Positions 26,690 to 35,588 of a stretch of DNA of 58,682 bases are shown here, one piece after another. Under the pieces are notes generated by a model. The model ran no database searches. It was not told where the DNA came from and saw only the letters and a program-made list of their open reading frames with translations. Both the position numbers and the translations under genes were made by a program. Position 1 is the first letter of the stretch, and the number at the start of each line of letters is the position of its first letter. The stretch spans positions 1-58,682 of the forward strand of contig JAPKZK010000065.1 in the NCBI GenBank assembly GCA_026393835.1, written 5' to 3'. This DNA comes from Candidatus Aminicenantota bacterium. Lineage in GTDB: Bacteria; Acidobacteriota; Aminicenantia; UBA2199.

Positions 26690-26726
26690 GGAATAGTCCT
26701 ACAAATGGGACCCCAAGCATGGGGCA
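26690..26726. repeat. Right boundary repeat of the arsenic island
   Basis: GGAATAGTCCTACAA, then ACCCCAAGCATGGGG, matching the copy at 19607-19643 in the same orientation. The hairpin could also end the operon transcript. Confidence 0.7.
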
Positions 26727-26889
26727 CGAATACGTCATTCTCTTTTTGGGTTAATTCTAAAAATATGAGAAGATGCTTTTCAAATAATAAATTCGAATCG
26801 CCCAATAGCCACTCCAGGCCAAGTAGCAATTATCAATTATGAATGGTGAAGAAGAGAGAAAAGCGGAGTCTCTGCGACTTCGATGATAT

Positions 26890-26918
26890 TTGCTTTAATC
26901 TTGAAAAAAATGTATAAT
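26890..26918 (+). promoter_or_regulatory. Promoter of the VapBC-like pair
   Basis: TTGCTT (26890-26895), 17 bp, TATAAT (26913-26918) with an extended TG before it, 26 bases upstream of the antitoxin gene. Confidence 0.65.
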
Positions 26919-26944
26919 CCCGGTATGAAGCAAAGGAGTAAAAA

Positions 26945-27172
26945 ATGTCTCAAGTTTATAAAGAAAAGATATTCAATGATATCGAGACTATTCCAGTTAA
27001 TCTATTACCAAAACTCTACAGGATCGTTCACTTATTAAAAAAAGAACTGGTTTACCCAAAAAGCAGGTCCAGTAATCGAGCTTCGCTTAGAGGCATCTGG
27101 AAAAACAGTGAAATCGATGAATCCTTATTTGATGAAGCAAGAAGATCAGTATTTAAATACGAGAGCGCTTAA
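26945..27172 (+). CDS. Antitoxin of a VapBC-like pair
   Basis: A 75-aa small protein with an AAAGGAG ribosome binding site. The C-terminal end (LRGIWKNSEIDESLFDEARR) has the short interaction helix typical of antitoxins paired with PIN toxins. The N-terminal half would hold the DNA-binding part but matches no family I can name. It ends directly before the toxin start. Confidence 0.75.
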   Translation: MSQVYKEKIFNDIETIPVNLLPKLYRIVHLLKKELVYPKSRSSNRASLRGIWKNSEIDESLFDEARRSVFKYESA

Positions 27173-27568
27173 ATGAACGCAAAGAGCTACGTCACCGATA
27201 CTCATTCACTGGTATGGTATTTCAGCGACAGTCCCCGGCTTTCGGCTGGAGCTTTTAAAGTTTTTGAAAACACAGTCGAGAACGGCTCTATCATTGTCCC
27301 CACTGTTGTATTAGCTGAGATCATGTATATTGCTAAAAAAGGTCGAATTGAAATGACATTTTCAGAAACCGTTGAAAAAATAGAAGAGATGGAAAATTTT
27401 GAAATTGTACCCCTGGATATGGATATCTTAAATATTGCCAACAAGATCGAATATGAACTGGAAATGCATGATAGGCTTATTACAGCCACAGCCATGTTTT
27501 TTGAGGCGCCACTTATTACAAAAGATCAAATGATCAAAGATTCAGGTTTATGTGAAGTGATATGGTAA
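27173..27568 (+). CDS. vapC: PIN-domain toxin, VapC-like
   Basis: A 131-aa PIN-domain ribonuclease. The acidic site is visible: Asp in YVTDTHSLVW (residue 8 or so), Glu in VLAEIMY, Asp in MHDRLITATA, and a final acidic region LITKDQMIKDSG. It starts one base after the antitoxin, the usual VapBC layout. It looks intact, unlike the toxin genes at 41-44 kb. Confidence 0.88.
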   Translation: MNAKSYVTDTHSLVWYFSDSPRLSAGAFKVFENTVENGSIIVPTVVLAEIMYIAKKGRIEMTFSETVEKIEEMENFEIVPLDMDILNIANKIEYELEMHDRLITATAMFFEAPLITKDQMIKDSGLCEVIW

Positions 27569-27726
27569 TCCGGTAATAGTCTTCTCATAATGTCACAAAG
27601 GACACTTCAAGGGGATATGGTCGCCTTCCCCCACCTGTCCTGCTTTTTCCCCCGGCTAATGGAGAGAAATTGTTTCTTTTATGAGCAAGGAAGGGGAAAA
27701 ATAACCGACGGCCTGCAAAAAACCGG

Positions 27727-27755
27727 TTGAAATATTGAGCCCAAAGAGTTATAAT
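27727..27755 (+). promoter_or_regulatory. Promoter of ftsY, leaderless geometry
   Basis: TTGAAA (27727-27732), 17 bp, TATAAT (27750-27755), six bases, ATG at 27762. Transcription would begin at or next to the A of the ATG, and there is no Shine-Dalgarno sequence. Confidence 0.7.
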
Positions 27756-27761
27756 ACCTTT

Positions 27762-28667
27762 ATGAAACTGAAAAATATATTTGGATCATCCTTAAACCTG
27801 AAAGAAAAACTCGGCCGCATCCTGGGCGGCAAAAAATCAAAAGAAGAAATCTTCGAGGAAGTGGAAGAGCTACTGATACTTTCGGATATTTCCGCCGGGT
27901 TGGTGAACCGTATCCTGGCCAATGCCCGCAAAAAAAGCCCTTCCATCGCTGCATTTACCAGGGATGATTTTTTCACCCTTCTAAAGGACGAAATTAAAGC
28001 GATTTTCGCTGCTATCCCGGGTGCCGACGCCGCGGCTGTCCCGACGTCCGATGAAAAGAACGTTATCGTGCTGGTAGGCGTCAACGGCAGCGGCAAGACC
28101 ACGTCCGCCGCTAAACTGGCGCATTATTACCGTGAAAAAGGGAGGAAAGTATTATTGTCCGCTGCCGATACGTTCCGGGCCGCGGGAAGTTCGCAGCTCT
28201 CCCTCTGGGGCGAACGCCTGGGTATCCCTGTTATCGGCGGCGAAAGGGGCGCGGACCCGGGCTCGGTGGTCTACAACAGCCTCAACTCTTTTACCTCAAA
28301 AGATCATGACCTGCTGATTATCGATACCGCCGGACGGGTGCAAACCAGGGAAAACTTGATGAAAGAACTGGAAAAGCTGACTAAGATTATTAAAAAATTC
28401 TACCCCGACGGCCCCACGGAAACCCTCCTGGTCATCGATGCCACCATGGGACAAAACACCCTGGACCAGGCGAAAAAATTTAAAGAATTCTCCGGCATCT
28501 CGGGCATTTTCCTGGCAAAATTGGACGGCACGGCCAAAGGCGGTACGGTAATCAATATCGTCGATGAAATGCGCATCCCGGTCAAATTCGTGGGCACGGG
28601 TGAAAAACAAGACGACGTGGTCCCCTTTTCCGTGGACGAATTTATCGATTCCATCTTCAGCGATTAG
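27762..28667 (+). CDS. ftsY: Signal recognition particle receptor FtsY
   Basis: A 301-aa SRP-type GTPase that docks SRP-ribosome complexes at the membrane. G1 is GVNGSGKTT, followed by DTFRAAGSSQL, DTAGRVQTR (G3), LAKLDGTAKGG (G4 region) and FVGTGEKQDDV. The acidic N-terminal A domain is nearly absent, as in many bacteria. I use the ATG at 27762 (MKLKNIFGSS) because the promoter places the mRNA start there; a TTG nine codons upstream would lie before the transcription start. ribD follows after six bases. Confidence 0.95.
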   Translation: MKLKNIFGSSLNLKEKLGRILGGKKSKEEIFEEVEELLILSDISAGLVNRILANARKKSPSIAAFTRDDFFTLLKDEIKAIFAAIPGADAAAVPTSDEKNVIVLVGVNGSGKTTSAAKLAHYYREKGRKVLLSAADTFRAAGSSQLSLWGERLGIPVIGGERGADPGSVVYNSLNSFTSKDHDLLIIDTAGRVQTRENLMKELEKLTKIIKKFYPDGPTETLLVIDATMGQNTLDQAKKFKEFSGISGIFLAKLDGTAKGGTVINIVDEMRIPVKFVGTGEKQDDVVPFSVDEFIDSIFSD

Positions 28668-28673
28668 GCAATA

Positions 28674-29744
28674 ATGGAAGATATAAAATTCATGAAAATC
28701 GCCCTGAAACTGGCGGCCCAAGGCATGGGGTTCACCGAGCCCAATCCCATGGTGGGGGCGGCAGCGGTTAAAGACGGTCGCATTATTGGCGCGGGGTATC
28801 ACCACCGGTTCGGCGCCGACCACGCGGAACGGACGGCCCTTAAGAATGTCACGGAACCCGGGACCACCCTATACGTCACCCTGGAACCCTGCCCCCATTT
28901 CGGCAAAACCCCGCCTTGCGTTGATTTTTTACTGGAGAAAAAAGTGCGGCGGGTGGTAACGGCCATGCTGGACCCCAACCCCCTGGTCAACGGCAAAGGC
29001 GTCCGCAAACTGGAAGAAAACGGCGTCCCGGTGGACGTGGGCCTGCTCTCGGAAATGGCCCGTAAACTGAACCGCCACTATATTAAATATATGACCTCCC
29101 GGATGCCCTACGTCACCCTGAAAGCAGGCGTTTCCCTGGATGGCAAACTGACGGATAAATTCCGCAATTCCCGCTGGGTCACCGACGAAACCATGCGCCG
29201 GCTATCCCATTCCCTCAGGGGCGAGTTTTCCGCCGTCATGGTGGGGGTGCGGACGGCAATAGACGATGATCCGCTGCTTAATATCCGCGAACCGGCCTGG
29301 GGCGATAAAAAACTCTTTCGCATCGTCCTGGATACCCACAACCGCCTGGACACCCGGCTGCATATTTTCAACGGCGACCGGGAGCAGTTCCCCCCGGTTA
29401 TCTTTTCTTCCAAAGAGGCGGAAAATAAAACCGTAAAAGTTAAACAGCATTTTTTCGTAACGCCCGGCGTGGGCGGCGGCGTGGATTTGAAAGAAGTCCT
29501 GGCCATACTATACCAACTGGGGATTGCCTCGGTGCTGGTGGAAGGGGGCGGCGGTATCTTCAACTCGTTCCTGGAAGAAAAACTCTACGACGAAATTATC
29601 CTGGCCGCGGCCGGGACGCTTATCGGCGGAAAAGATTCGGTCCAACTATTCAGCCGGGGTACTTCGGTGTCCACTCCCATCCTGTTAAAGGAAAGGGAAA
29701 TCACGGTTCTTGAATCCGGCTATTTGATCCGGGGCTATAGGTAA
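28674..29744 (+). CDS. ribD: Bifunctional riboflavin deaminase-reductase RibD
   Basis: A 356-aa enzyme performing the second and third steps of riboflavin synthesis. The N-terminal cytidine-deaminase-like domain has the zinc motifs HAERTAL and PCPHFGKTPPC. The C-terminal reductase has LKAGVSLDGKL and VEGGGGIFNSFL. Length is normal. It lies between ftsY and ribE, three bases before the latter, in a clear transcription unit. Confidence 0.95.
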   Translation: MEDIKFMKIALKLAAQGMGFTEPNPMVGAAAVKDGRIIGAGYHHRFGADHAERTALKNVTEPGTTLYVTLEPCPHFGKTPPCVDFLLEKKVRRVVTAMLDPNPLVNGKGVRKLEENGVPVDVGLLSEMARKLNRHYIKYMTSRMPYVTLKAGVSLDGKLTDKFRNSRWVTDETMRRLSHSLRGEFSAVMVGVRTAIDDDPLLNIREPAWGDKKLFRIVLDTHNRLDTRLHIFNGDREQFPPVIFSSKEAENKTVKVKQHFFVTPGVGGGVDLKEVLAILYQLGIASVLVEGGGGIFNSFLEEKLYDEIILAAAGTLIGGKDSVQLFSRGTSVSTPILLKEREITVLESGYLIRGYR

Positions 29745-29747
29745 AAC

Positions 29748-30338
29748 ATGTTCACGGGAATCATTTTGAAAATGGGGAAATTAATTTCCCTGGAAAAAAA
29801 GAACAGCCCCACGCTGACCATCGACGCCGGGGAATTGGCAAACGTTAAAACCGGCGATTCCGTGGCGGTCAACGGCGCCTGTTTAACGGTGGTGGAGATC
29901 GCCGGAAACTTATATAAATTTAATCTCAGCCAGGAGACGTTACGGCTTGCCAATTTCGGCGATTTAACCCGCGGCAGTTATGTGAATATCGAGCTGCCTT
30001 TAACCATGCAGGATTTCCTGGGTGGGCACCTGGTGAGCGGGCACCTGGAGGGCGTGGTCCGGGTGAAAACCATCAACGCCGGCGCCGGGGGCGCTAAATT
30101 TTCCTTTGTCTACCGGGACCGCCAGTGGAAGAAATTTTTGATATATAAAGGTTCGGTGACGTTGAATGGCGTCAGCCTGACTATTTCCGAGCTTAAAAGT
30201 TCGTATTTTTCAGTTGAAATCATCCCCCACACCCTGGAGACCACCAATTTAAAATATTTAAAAATCGGGGAGAGGGTGAATCTCGAACTGGATATGCTGG
30301 CCAGGTACCTGTACAATTTGGTCCAACCGGTTTTTTAA
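29748..30338 (+). CDS. ribE: Riboflavin synthase alpha chain
   Basis: A 196-aa enzyme of two lumazine-binding barrels, each with the G-SVAVNGACLTV or G-VTLNGVSLTI motif. The start MFTGII is the family's usual first residues. It turns two dimethylribityllumazines into riboflavin. Lumazine synthase (ribH), which makes its substrate, is not in the window. Confidence 0.95.
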   Translation: MFTGIILKMGKLISLEKKNSPTLTIDAGELANVKTGDSVAVNGACLTVVEIAGNLYKFNLSQETLRLANFGDLTRGSYVNIELPLTMQDFLGGHLVSGHLEGVVRVKTINAGAGGAKFSFVYRDRQWKKFLIYKGSVTLNGVSLTISELKSSYFSVEIIPHTLETTNLKYLKIGERVNLELDMLARYLYNLVQPVF

Positions 30339-30346
30339 AATTGTGC

Positions 30347-30375
30347 TTGCTTTAATAAAAAAATGGTTATATAAT
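30347..30375 (+). promoter_or_regulatory. Promoter of ribBA
   Basis: TTGCTT (30347-30352), 17 bp, TATAAT (30370-30375). The 48-base leader is too short for an FMN riboswitch, and none was seen upstream of ribD. Confidence 0.65.
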
Positions 30376-30429
30376 TTAATTTAAATCACGTAACAAAAAT
30401 ACCATAGAGCCGTTGATATAGGAAAAAAA

Positions 30430-31644
30430 ATGAACGATAGTTGTTTAATCACCGTACCTGAAGCCCTGGAATATATCCGGCAAGGGAAAATGATCATCAT
30501 CGTCGATGATGAAGATAGAGAAAACGAAGGCGATTTAATGGTCGCCTCAGACAAAGTAACACCGGAGGCCATTAATTTCATGGCGCTCCATGCCAGGGGG
30601 CTGATATGCGTTTCCCTTGCCCAGGAACGAAGCGACCAATTGCAACTGCCCCTGATGGTCAGGGATAACACGTCTCATTTCGAGACCCCCTTTACCATAT
30701 CCGTGGATGCCCGTAAGAATACCACTACCGGGATATCCGCGTTCGATCGGGCAGAGACCGTCAAATGTCTCATCGATCCCGCCACCCGACCCGAAGACCT
30801 CGTGAAACCCGGCCATATTTTTCCGCTGCGGGCCAGGAACGGGGGCGTACTGGTGCGGGCCGGGCAGACCGAGGCTTCTCTCGATCTGAGCAGGATTGCC
30901 GGGCTTACCCCATCCGGCGTCATTTGCGAGATCATGAACGAAGACGGCACCATGGCCCGGATGCCCGAATTGCGAAAATTCTCTGAAAAATTCGCCATCC
31001 CCATCATTACCATCGAAGAGATCATCAAGTACCGGGTACAGGAAGAAACATTGGTGGAAGAAGTCACGGGGGCCCAATTGCCCACGCGGTGGGGAACCTT
31101 TAACATTAAAGTTTTCAGGGACCAGATTCAAAATGAAACACATGTGGCCCTGGTGCACGGGGACCTTAATACCGATGAACCCGTGCTGGTGCGGGTACAT
31201 TCCCAGTGTTTGACCGGCGATACCTTCGGTTCATTGAAATGCGACTGCGGCAAGCAACTGGATTATGCCATGAAAATCATTTGCCGGGAAAAACGCGGAG
31301 TGCTTTTGTACCTCCTGAACCAGGAAGGCCGGGGCATCGGGTTGACCAATAAAATTAAAGCCTACAAATTACAAGAACACGGCCTCGATACGGTCGAAGC
31401 CAACCTGGAACTGGGATTCAAAGAAGACCAGAGAGATTACGGCATCGGCGCTCAAATATTGAGGGCGCTGGGATTAAAAAAATTGCGTATCATTACCAAT
31501 AACCCTTCCAAATACATCGCACTTTCGGGGTATGGATTGGAAATTGTTGAACGTATATCGGTTGAAGTCGATCCCACTTGCGAAAACGCCAACTATATGA
31601 AAACCAAAAAGGAGAAAATGGGGCATATTTTAGAGAAAATTTAA
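30430..31644 (+). CDS. ribBA: Bifunctional DHBP synthase / GTP cyclohydrolase II
   Basis: A 404-aa fusion making both starting materials of riboflavin. The DHBP synthase half has VDDEDRENEGDLM and the Cys-free CDxFxT-like region; the cyclohydrolase II half has the zinc Cys set HSQCLTGDTFGSLKCDCG and LYLLNQEGRGIGL. Both halves look active. It has its own promoter, separate from ribD-ribE. Confidence 0.95.
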   Translation: MNDSCLITVPEALEYIRQGKMIIIVDDEDRENEGDLMVASDKVTPEAINFMALHARGLICVSLAQERSDQLQLPLMVRDNTSHFETPFTISVDARKNTTTGISAFDRAETVKCLIDPATRPEDLVKPGHIFPLRARNGGVLVRAGQTEASLDLSRIAGLTPSGVICEIMNEDGTMARMPELRKFSEKFAIPIITIEEIIKYRVQEETLVEEVTGAQLPTRWGTFNIKVFRDQIQNETHVALVHGDLNTDEPVLVRVHSQCLTGDTFGSLKCDCGKQLDYAMKIICREKRGVLLYLLNQEGRGIGLTNKIKAYKLQEHGLDTVEANLELGFKEDQRDYGIGAQILRALGLKKLRIITNNPSKYIALSGYGLEIVERISVEVDPTCENANYMKTKKEKMGHILEKI

Positions 31645-31657
31645 TATAAATAAACAA

Positions 31658-32407
31658 ATGAAAGCAGCGGTTAAACGCTTTGCGGGGCTCCATGCCGGCG
31701 GGCAGTGGGAGTTCTTGAAAAGCAGTGAATTTACAGGTTGGGAACGGCAGGAGAAGATAGCCTTTTTAAAGGCCGTCTTAAAAGAAGAATTGTCATCCAA
31801 AACCGTTGCAGCCGCGATAAAACTATTGAGGGAGTTAAATTACCTGGATAAATTTTTTTTCAGGCAGTTCCTGTACCATATCGACAGTTCTGTTTCCCTT
31901 GCGGCCAAAAAGGCCATGAAGCAAACAAGCGAGGGCAATGACAGCGATTGCGCGCGACTTATAAAAATGCTGGGGGAAGGCAGTACCCCCGACCGCTTAT
32001 TGATTGTCAACTGTTTTCTCGAAGGAGATGGGAAATTAAATGAGGATGCCTTGATCTCATTTTTATGTTTCGATGATCCCAGGGTCAGGGAAACGATTTT
32101 GAACAAGATCTCCCCGCGGCATGAACTGGACGAGTCCAAATTGAGCGCTGTTCTTAAGAACGGCGGCGGCGTGGCGTGGTTTACCCGGGCCGCGTTGGTG
32201 GAAATCCTGGGTAAGCGGAAGAGCAACCATTTATTGGACATCGTGGATTGCTTGCTCGATGACAAAAATGTGGAAGTGAAATTAAAATTGATCGCGGCGT
32301 TATCGCAGTTGGATAGGGGGAAAGTGAGGCCGTATATCCAGCGGTTGGCGAATGATGCGATTCCCTGGGTAAGGAAAGAAGCCCGCCGCGCCTTGCAAAC
32401 GATTTAG
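31658..32407 (+). CDS. HEAT-repeat protein
   Basis: A 249-aa helical-repeat protein. Repeated segments such as LISFLCFDDPRVRETILNKI and LANDAIPWVRKEARRALQTI show the HEAT pattern with conserved Pro/Asp and Arg. It starts 13 bases after ribBA, so it is probably co-transcribed. It has no signal peptide or catalytic domain and is likely a protein-binding scaffold. Partner unknown. Confidence 0.8.
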   Translation: MKAAVKRFAGLHAGGQWEFLKSSEFTGWERQEKIAFLKAVLKEELSSKTVAAAIKLLRELNYLDKFFFRQFLYHIDSSVSLAAKKAMKQTSEGNDSDCARLIKMLGEGSTPDRLLIVNCFLEGDGKLNEDALISFLCFDDPRVRETILNKISPRHELDESKLSAVLKNGGGVAWFTRAALVEILGKRKSNHLLDIVDCLLDDKNVEVKLKLIAALSQLDRGKVRPYIQRLANDAIPWVRKEARRALQTI

Positions 32408-32454
32408 TTGAATTATCCCCGGATAAATACTATAATCATTAGATAAAATTTTAA

Positions 32455-33762
32455 GATGGCAACCCCCTTGGCCAGGGCAGCGGTTTCTTTATTAACACAC
32501 AGGGGCACATCGTCAGTAACCGGCATGTATTTCGCGGCTCGCGCCGCGCCGAGGTCAAGCTGGCCGCTGATGTGTACCAGGTGGATAAAATACTGGCCGA
32601 GGATGCCGACAACGATTTGATTCTTTTTTCCATTAAATCCGGTCCCAGGGCTTTCACGGCCCTGCCCCTGGCTGCTGCAAAACCCATGGTGGGGGAAAGG
32701 GCGGTGGTCATCGGGAACCCGCTCGGTTTGGAGGCCACCGTATCCGATGGCATCGTGTCCGCGCAGCGGGAGTTGGAAAAAGGAATAACCGTGCTCCAGG
32801 TCACTTCGCCCATATCCCCCGGTTCCAGCGGCAGCCCCGTGCTCAATATGCGCGGCGAAGTCATCGGCGTGGCGACATTTCAACTGCGGGAAGGCCAGAA
32901 CCTCAATTTTGCCGTCCCCGTGGCTTTAGTGAAAAAGCTCACGCCCACGGGAGGAGAAAAAATAGAAAACATCAGTTTTGCCGACTCAAAGTACCAGGAA
33001 GATGAGGACGCCTATTCCAGGGGGTTGATGTATTACAATGCCAAAGAGTATAACCTGGCCATCCCTGAATTCCAAAAAGCCATCGAGAAAGAACCTGCCA
33101 ATGCCGAGCTATATTTTTACCTGGGGATGTGTTGTAAAGAGGAACATAATACCGGCGCCGTGGAAGCTTTTCAAAAGGCCATCGACCTTAAGCCGGATTA
33201 TATCGATGCGCATGTTAACCTGGGGGTTGTTTACATAAATTTAAGTATGTATCAAAAGGCCGCCGAGGTGTTAAGGGAAGCGGTAAAACTTGATCCCAAT
33301 TACGCCGAAGCCCTTTTGAAACTTGGGCTGGCTTACGCCATGGCCAAAGAGTTCAGGGCCGCCGTCAATGTACTGAAGAAGGCGGCGGATATCAATATGG
33401 ATGCCAGAGCCTATTATGCGCTCGGTATGAGTTATGTAGGTCTTAACATGTTCAGCGAGGGGATTAAAGCCCTTGATTCGTCATTGGATTTGGACCCTGA
33501 GCTTTTAGAAAGTTATGTGGCATTGGGTTATGCGTTAATTGGGGTTAAGAATTGGTCGCGGGGCATCAAAGTGATGAACCGCGCCGTGGTGCTGGACCCG
33601 CAAAATCCCCATGTGCGCTATCTTCTCGGTTTCATGTACCTGGGGCTTAAAAATTTTGACGCGGCGGAACGGCAGCAGCAAATATTAAGCCAGATAACCG
33701 ATAAGGACGCTTCGAAATTAAGCGCCGACCTGGGTAATGCCATTAGTCGCTTTAAACGTTAG
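32455..33762 (+). pseudogene. Trypsin-like protease-TPR protein lacking its N-terminus
   Basis: The frame is open from just after a TAA at 32452-32454 but has no ATG before the catalytic His. The first in-frame residues are DGNPLGQGSGFFINTQGHIV, which in relatives lie about 30 residues plus a signal peptide into the protein. A GTG at 32572 would remove the His. The triad is present: His in VSNRHVFRG, Asp in DADNDLILF, Ser in SPGSSGSPVLN. About eight TPR repeats follow from residue 190 or so to the end. The 3' part is undamaged. Either the 5' end was deleted recently or a non-standard start is used; without a signal peptide it would stay in the cytoplasm. Confidence 0.75.
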
Positions 33763-33834
33763 TCGCTTTAAACAAAGTCGCAACGGTTGGTAGGCCTGTT
33801 TCGCGGGCGAAATTTAAATCTCCCTGTGGATTCC

Positions 33835-33863
33835 TTGAAATTGCTCTCCAAAAATGGGATAAT
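33835..33863 (+). promoter_or_regulatory. Promoter of the first kinase gene
   Basis: TTGAAA (33835-33840), 17 bp, GATAAT (33858-33863), followed by an ACAGGAG ribosome binding site. Nearly the same 50-base block precedes the second kinase at 35535. Confidence 0.7.
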
Positions 33864-33887
33864 CATATCTCAAGACAGGAGAAAACA

Positions 33888-35471
33888 ATGAGCGAACTTC
33901 CCGGTATCCCGGGTTATAAGATCGTAAGCACGTTGGGCGAAGGCGGAATGGCCGCCGTCTACCTGGCCATCCAGGAAAAACTAGGCCGCAAAGTGGCCCT
34001 CAAGATCCTGGAACCATCCCTCCTGAAATATGCCGAAGCCGCCGCACGGTTCGATAGGGAAGCAAAAACCGCCGCCGGTCTCTCCCATTCCAATATTATC
34101 CAGATTTTCGATTACGGCAAAAGCGGCAAATACCCTTACATCGTTATGGAATACCTCCCGGCATCGCTGAAAGACCTGATGAGACAACATCCCGAATGCC
34201 GAATAGACCCGGTTGAATCCCTGGACATCGTTGAAAAAATAATGCGGGCCCTGGATTATGCGCATATCAGGGGAATTTATCACCGGGATATTAAACCGGA
34301 CAACATTATGTTCAGGGAAGACAGCACCCCGGTGCTGGTGGATTTCGGCATTGTCGGCGTTTATGCTTCCACCAATGACCTGACCAAAACCGGCAAAACC
34401 ATGGGCACCGTCTATTATATGAGCCCGGAACAATGCAAAGCCCAACCCCTGGACGGCCGCAGCGATGTATATTCGCTGGGCGTGGTTCTTTTCGAAATGC
34501 TTACCGGCAAAAAACCTTACGACGGCGAGTCGCCGGTCTCCATCGCCTTTCAACACGTCAAAGATACTATTCCCGGTCTGCCGCCGGAATTATCCCGCTA
34601 TCAACCGCTGATCGATAAAATGATGGCCAAAGAAAAAGAGAAACGCCTATCCAGCCGGCCACAATTCCTGGAAATAGTGGATAAAATCATGCTGGGCCAC
34701 ACTAGCCCCGCCCACCCTTCATTTCCATCGGAACCCAACGAAACACGCCCCACCCAACCACCGCCGCAAAAAGATTTTACCTTTCAAACAGATACCTCAT
34801 ATACCGAAACGGGATACACCGATAGCCTCAAATCGATATTGGAAGACTTCCTGGCGGAAACCAGGGAAAAAATGCTTGCATATAGAGAAAATACGGTCAA
34901 ACCATTGGTAAATGACATGAAAACCGGGACTTCCAATTTCTTTCAAACAAAAATCACCCCCCTGGTTAAGTCGATCCGGGACTACCCGTTAAGGAAAAAA
35001 CTACTTATCGGGGCAATCCCCGCGGCCGCCGCGCTCCTTTTCTTCATTTACATATTCATCCTTCACCCACCGGCAAAAAAACCATCGTTTATCACGTTAC
35101 TGATCGATCAGGCGTCGCACTACCATGAAAAACATTTAACCCTTGCCCGCGACCTATCCGCGAAAAATAATGACCTGGAAAGTCTAAAAAAAGGCCTGGC
35201 CGTGACCGAAGCATTACTGAAAATAAACGCCACACCGGAACTGAACACCCTCAAAAAAAAGTTCTCCGATGGCGTAAACCGTTTGGAAAAAGAATTCGAA
35301 AACTACGTTAACGAAGCCAAGAACTATTTCGAACAAAAGAATTTCTCAAAAGCCATCGAAAGTATTTCGCGGGCCAAAAAAATTAAAATCACCCAGGGGT
35401 TGGAGTTGTTCGAGAAGAGCATCGAGATGTATGCCAAAAACCCGGGCCCGGTAGAATCTCAACAAGAGTAA
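33888..35471 (+). CDS. PknB-like membrane Ser/Thr kinase
   Basis: A 527-aa kinase. The catalytic domain (about 8-270) is complete: LGEGGMAAVY loop, VALKILEP lysine, HRDIKPDN catalytic loop, VDFGIVGV magnesium loop, and MSPEQ in the activation segment. A Pro-rich linker and a helical segment lead to one membrane helix (about 370-388). The outer part (about 392-527) is helical and coiled, with no PASTA domain. It probably senses or is tethered through this outer part. A second kinase copy lies directly downstream. Confidence 0.93.
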   Translation: MSELPGIPGYKIVSTLGEGGMAAVYLAIQEKLGRKVALKILEPSLLKYAEAAARFDREAKTAAGLSHSNIIQIFDYGKSGKYPYIVMEYLPASLKDLMRQHPECRIDPVESLDIVEKIMRALDYAHIRGIYHRDIKPDNIMFREDSTPVLVDFGIVGVYASTNDLTKTGKTMGTVYYMSPEQCKAQPLDGRSDVYSLGVVLFEMLTGKKPYDGESPVSIAFQHVKDTIPGLPPELSRYQPLIDKMMAKEKEKRLSSRPQFLEIVDKIMLGHTSPAHPSFPSEPNETRPTQPPPQKDFTFQTDTSYTETGYTDSLKSILEDFLAETREKMLAYRENTVKPLVNDMKTGTSNFFQTKITPLVKSIRDYPLRKKLLIGAIPAAAALLFFIYIFILHPPAKKPSFITLLIDQASHYHEKHLTLARDLSAKNNDLESLKKGLAVTEALLKINATPELNTLKKKFSDGVNRLEKEFENYVNEAKNYFEQKNFSKAIESISRAKKIKITQGLELFEKSIEMYAKNPGPVESQQE

Positions 35472-35534
35472 CCTCTTTTTCCCCCTTCGCGTCTCTTCGC
35501 GTTCTTAGCGGCTAAAATTAAAATGGCTGATTCC

Positions 35535-35563
35535 TTGAAATTGTTCTCAGAAAATGAGATAAT
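35535..35563 (+). promoter_or_regulatory. Promoter of the second kinase gene
   Basis: TTGAAA (35535-35540), 17 bp, GATAAT (35558-35563), near-identical to the block at 33835-33863, showing that promoter and gene were duplicated together. Confidence 0.7.
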
Positions 35564-35588
35564 CTAAAGCTGAATACAGGAGAAAAAA

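Noticed and set aside
30339..30429. FMN riboswitch ahead of ribBA
   Set aside because: The leader is only about 50 bases and lacks the conserved RFN elements.
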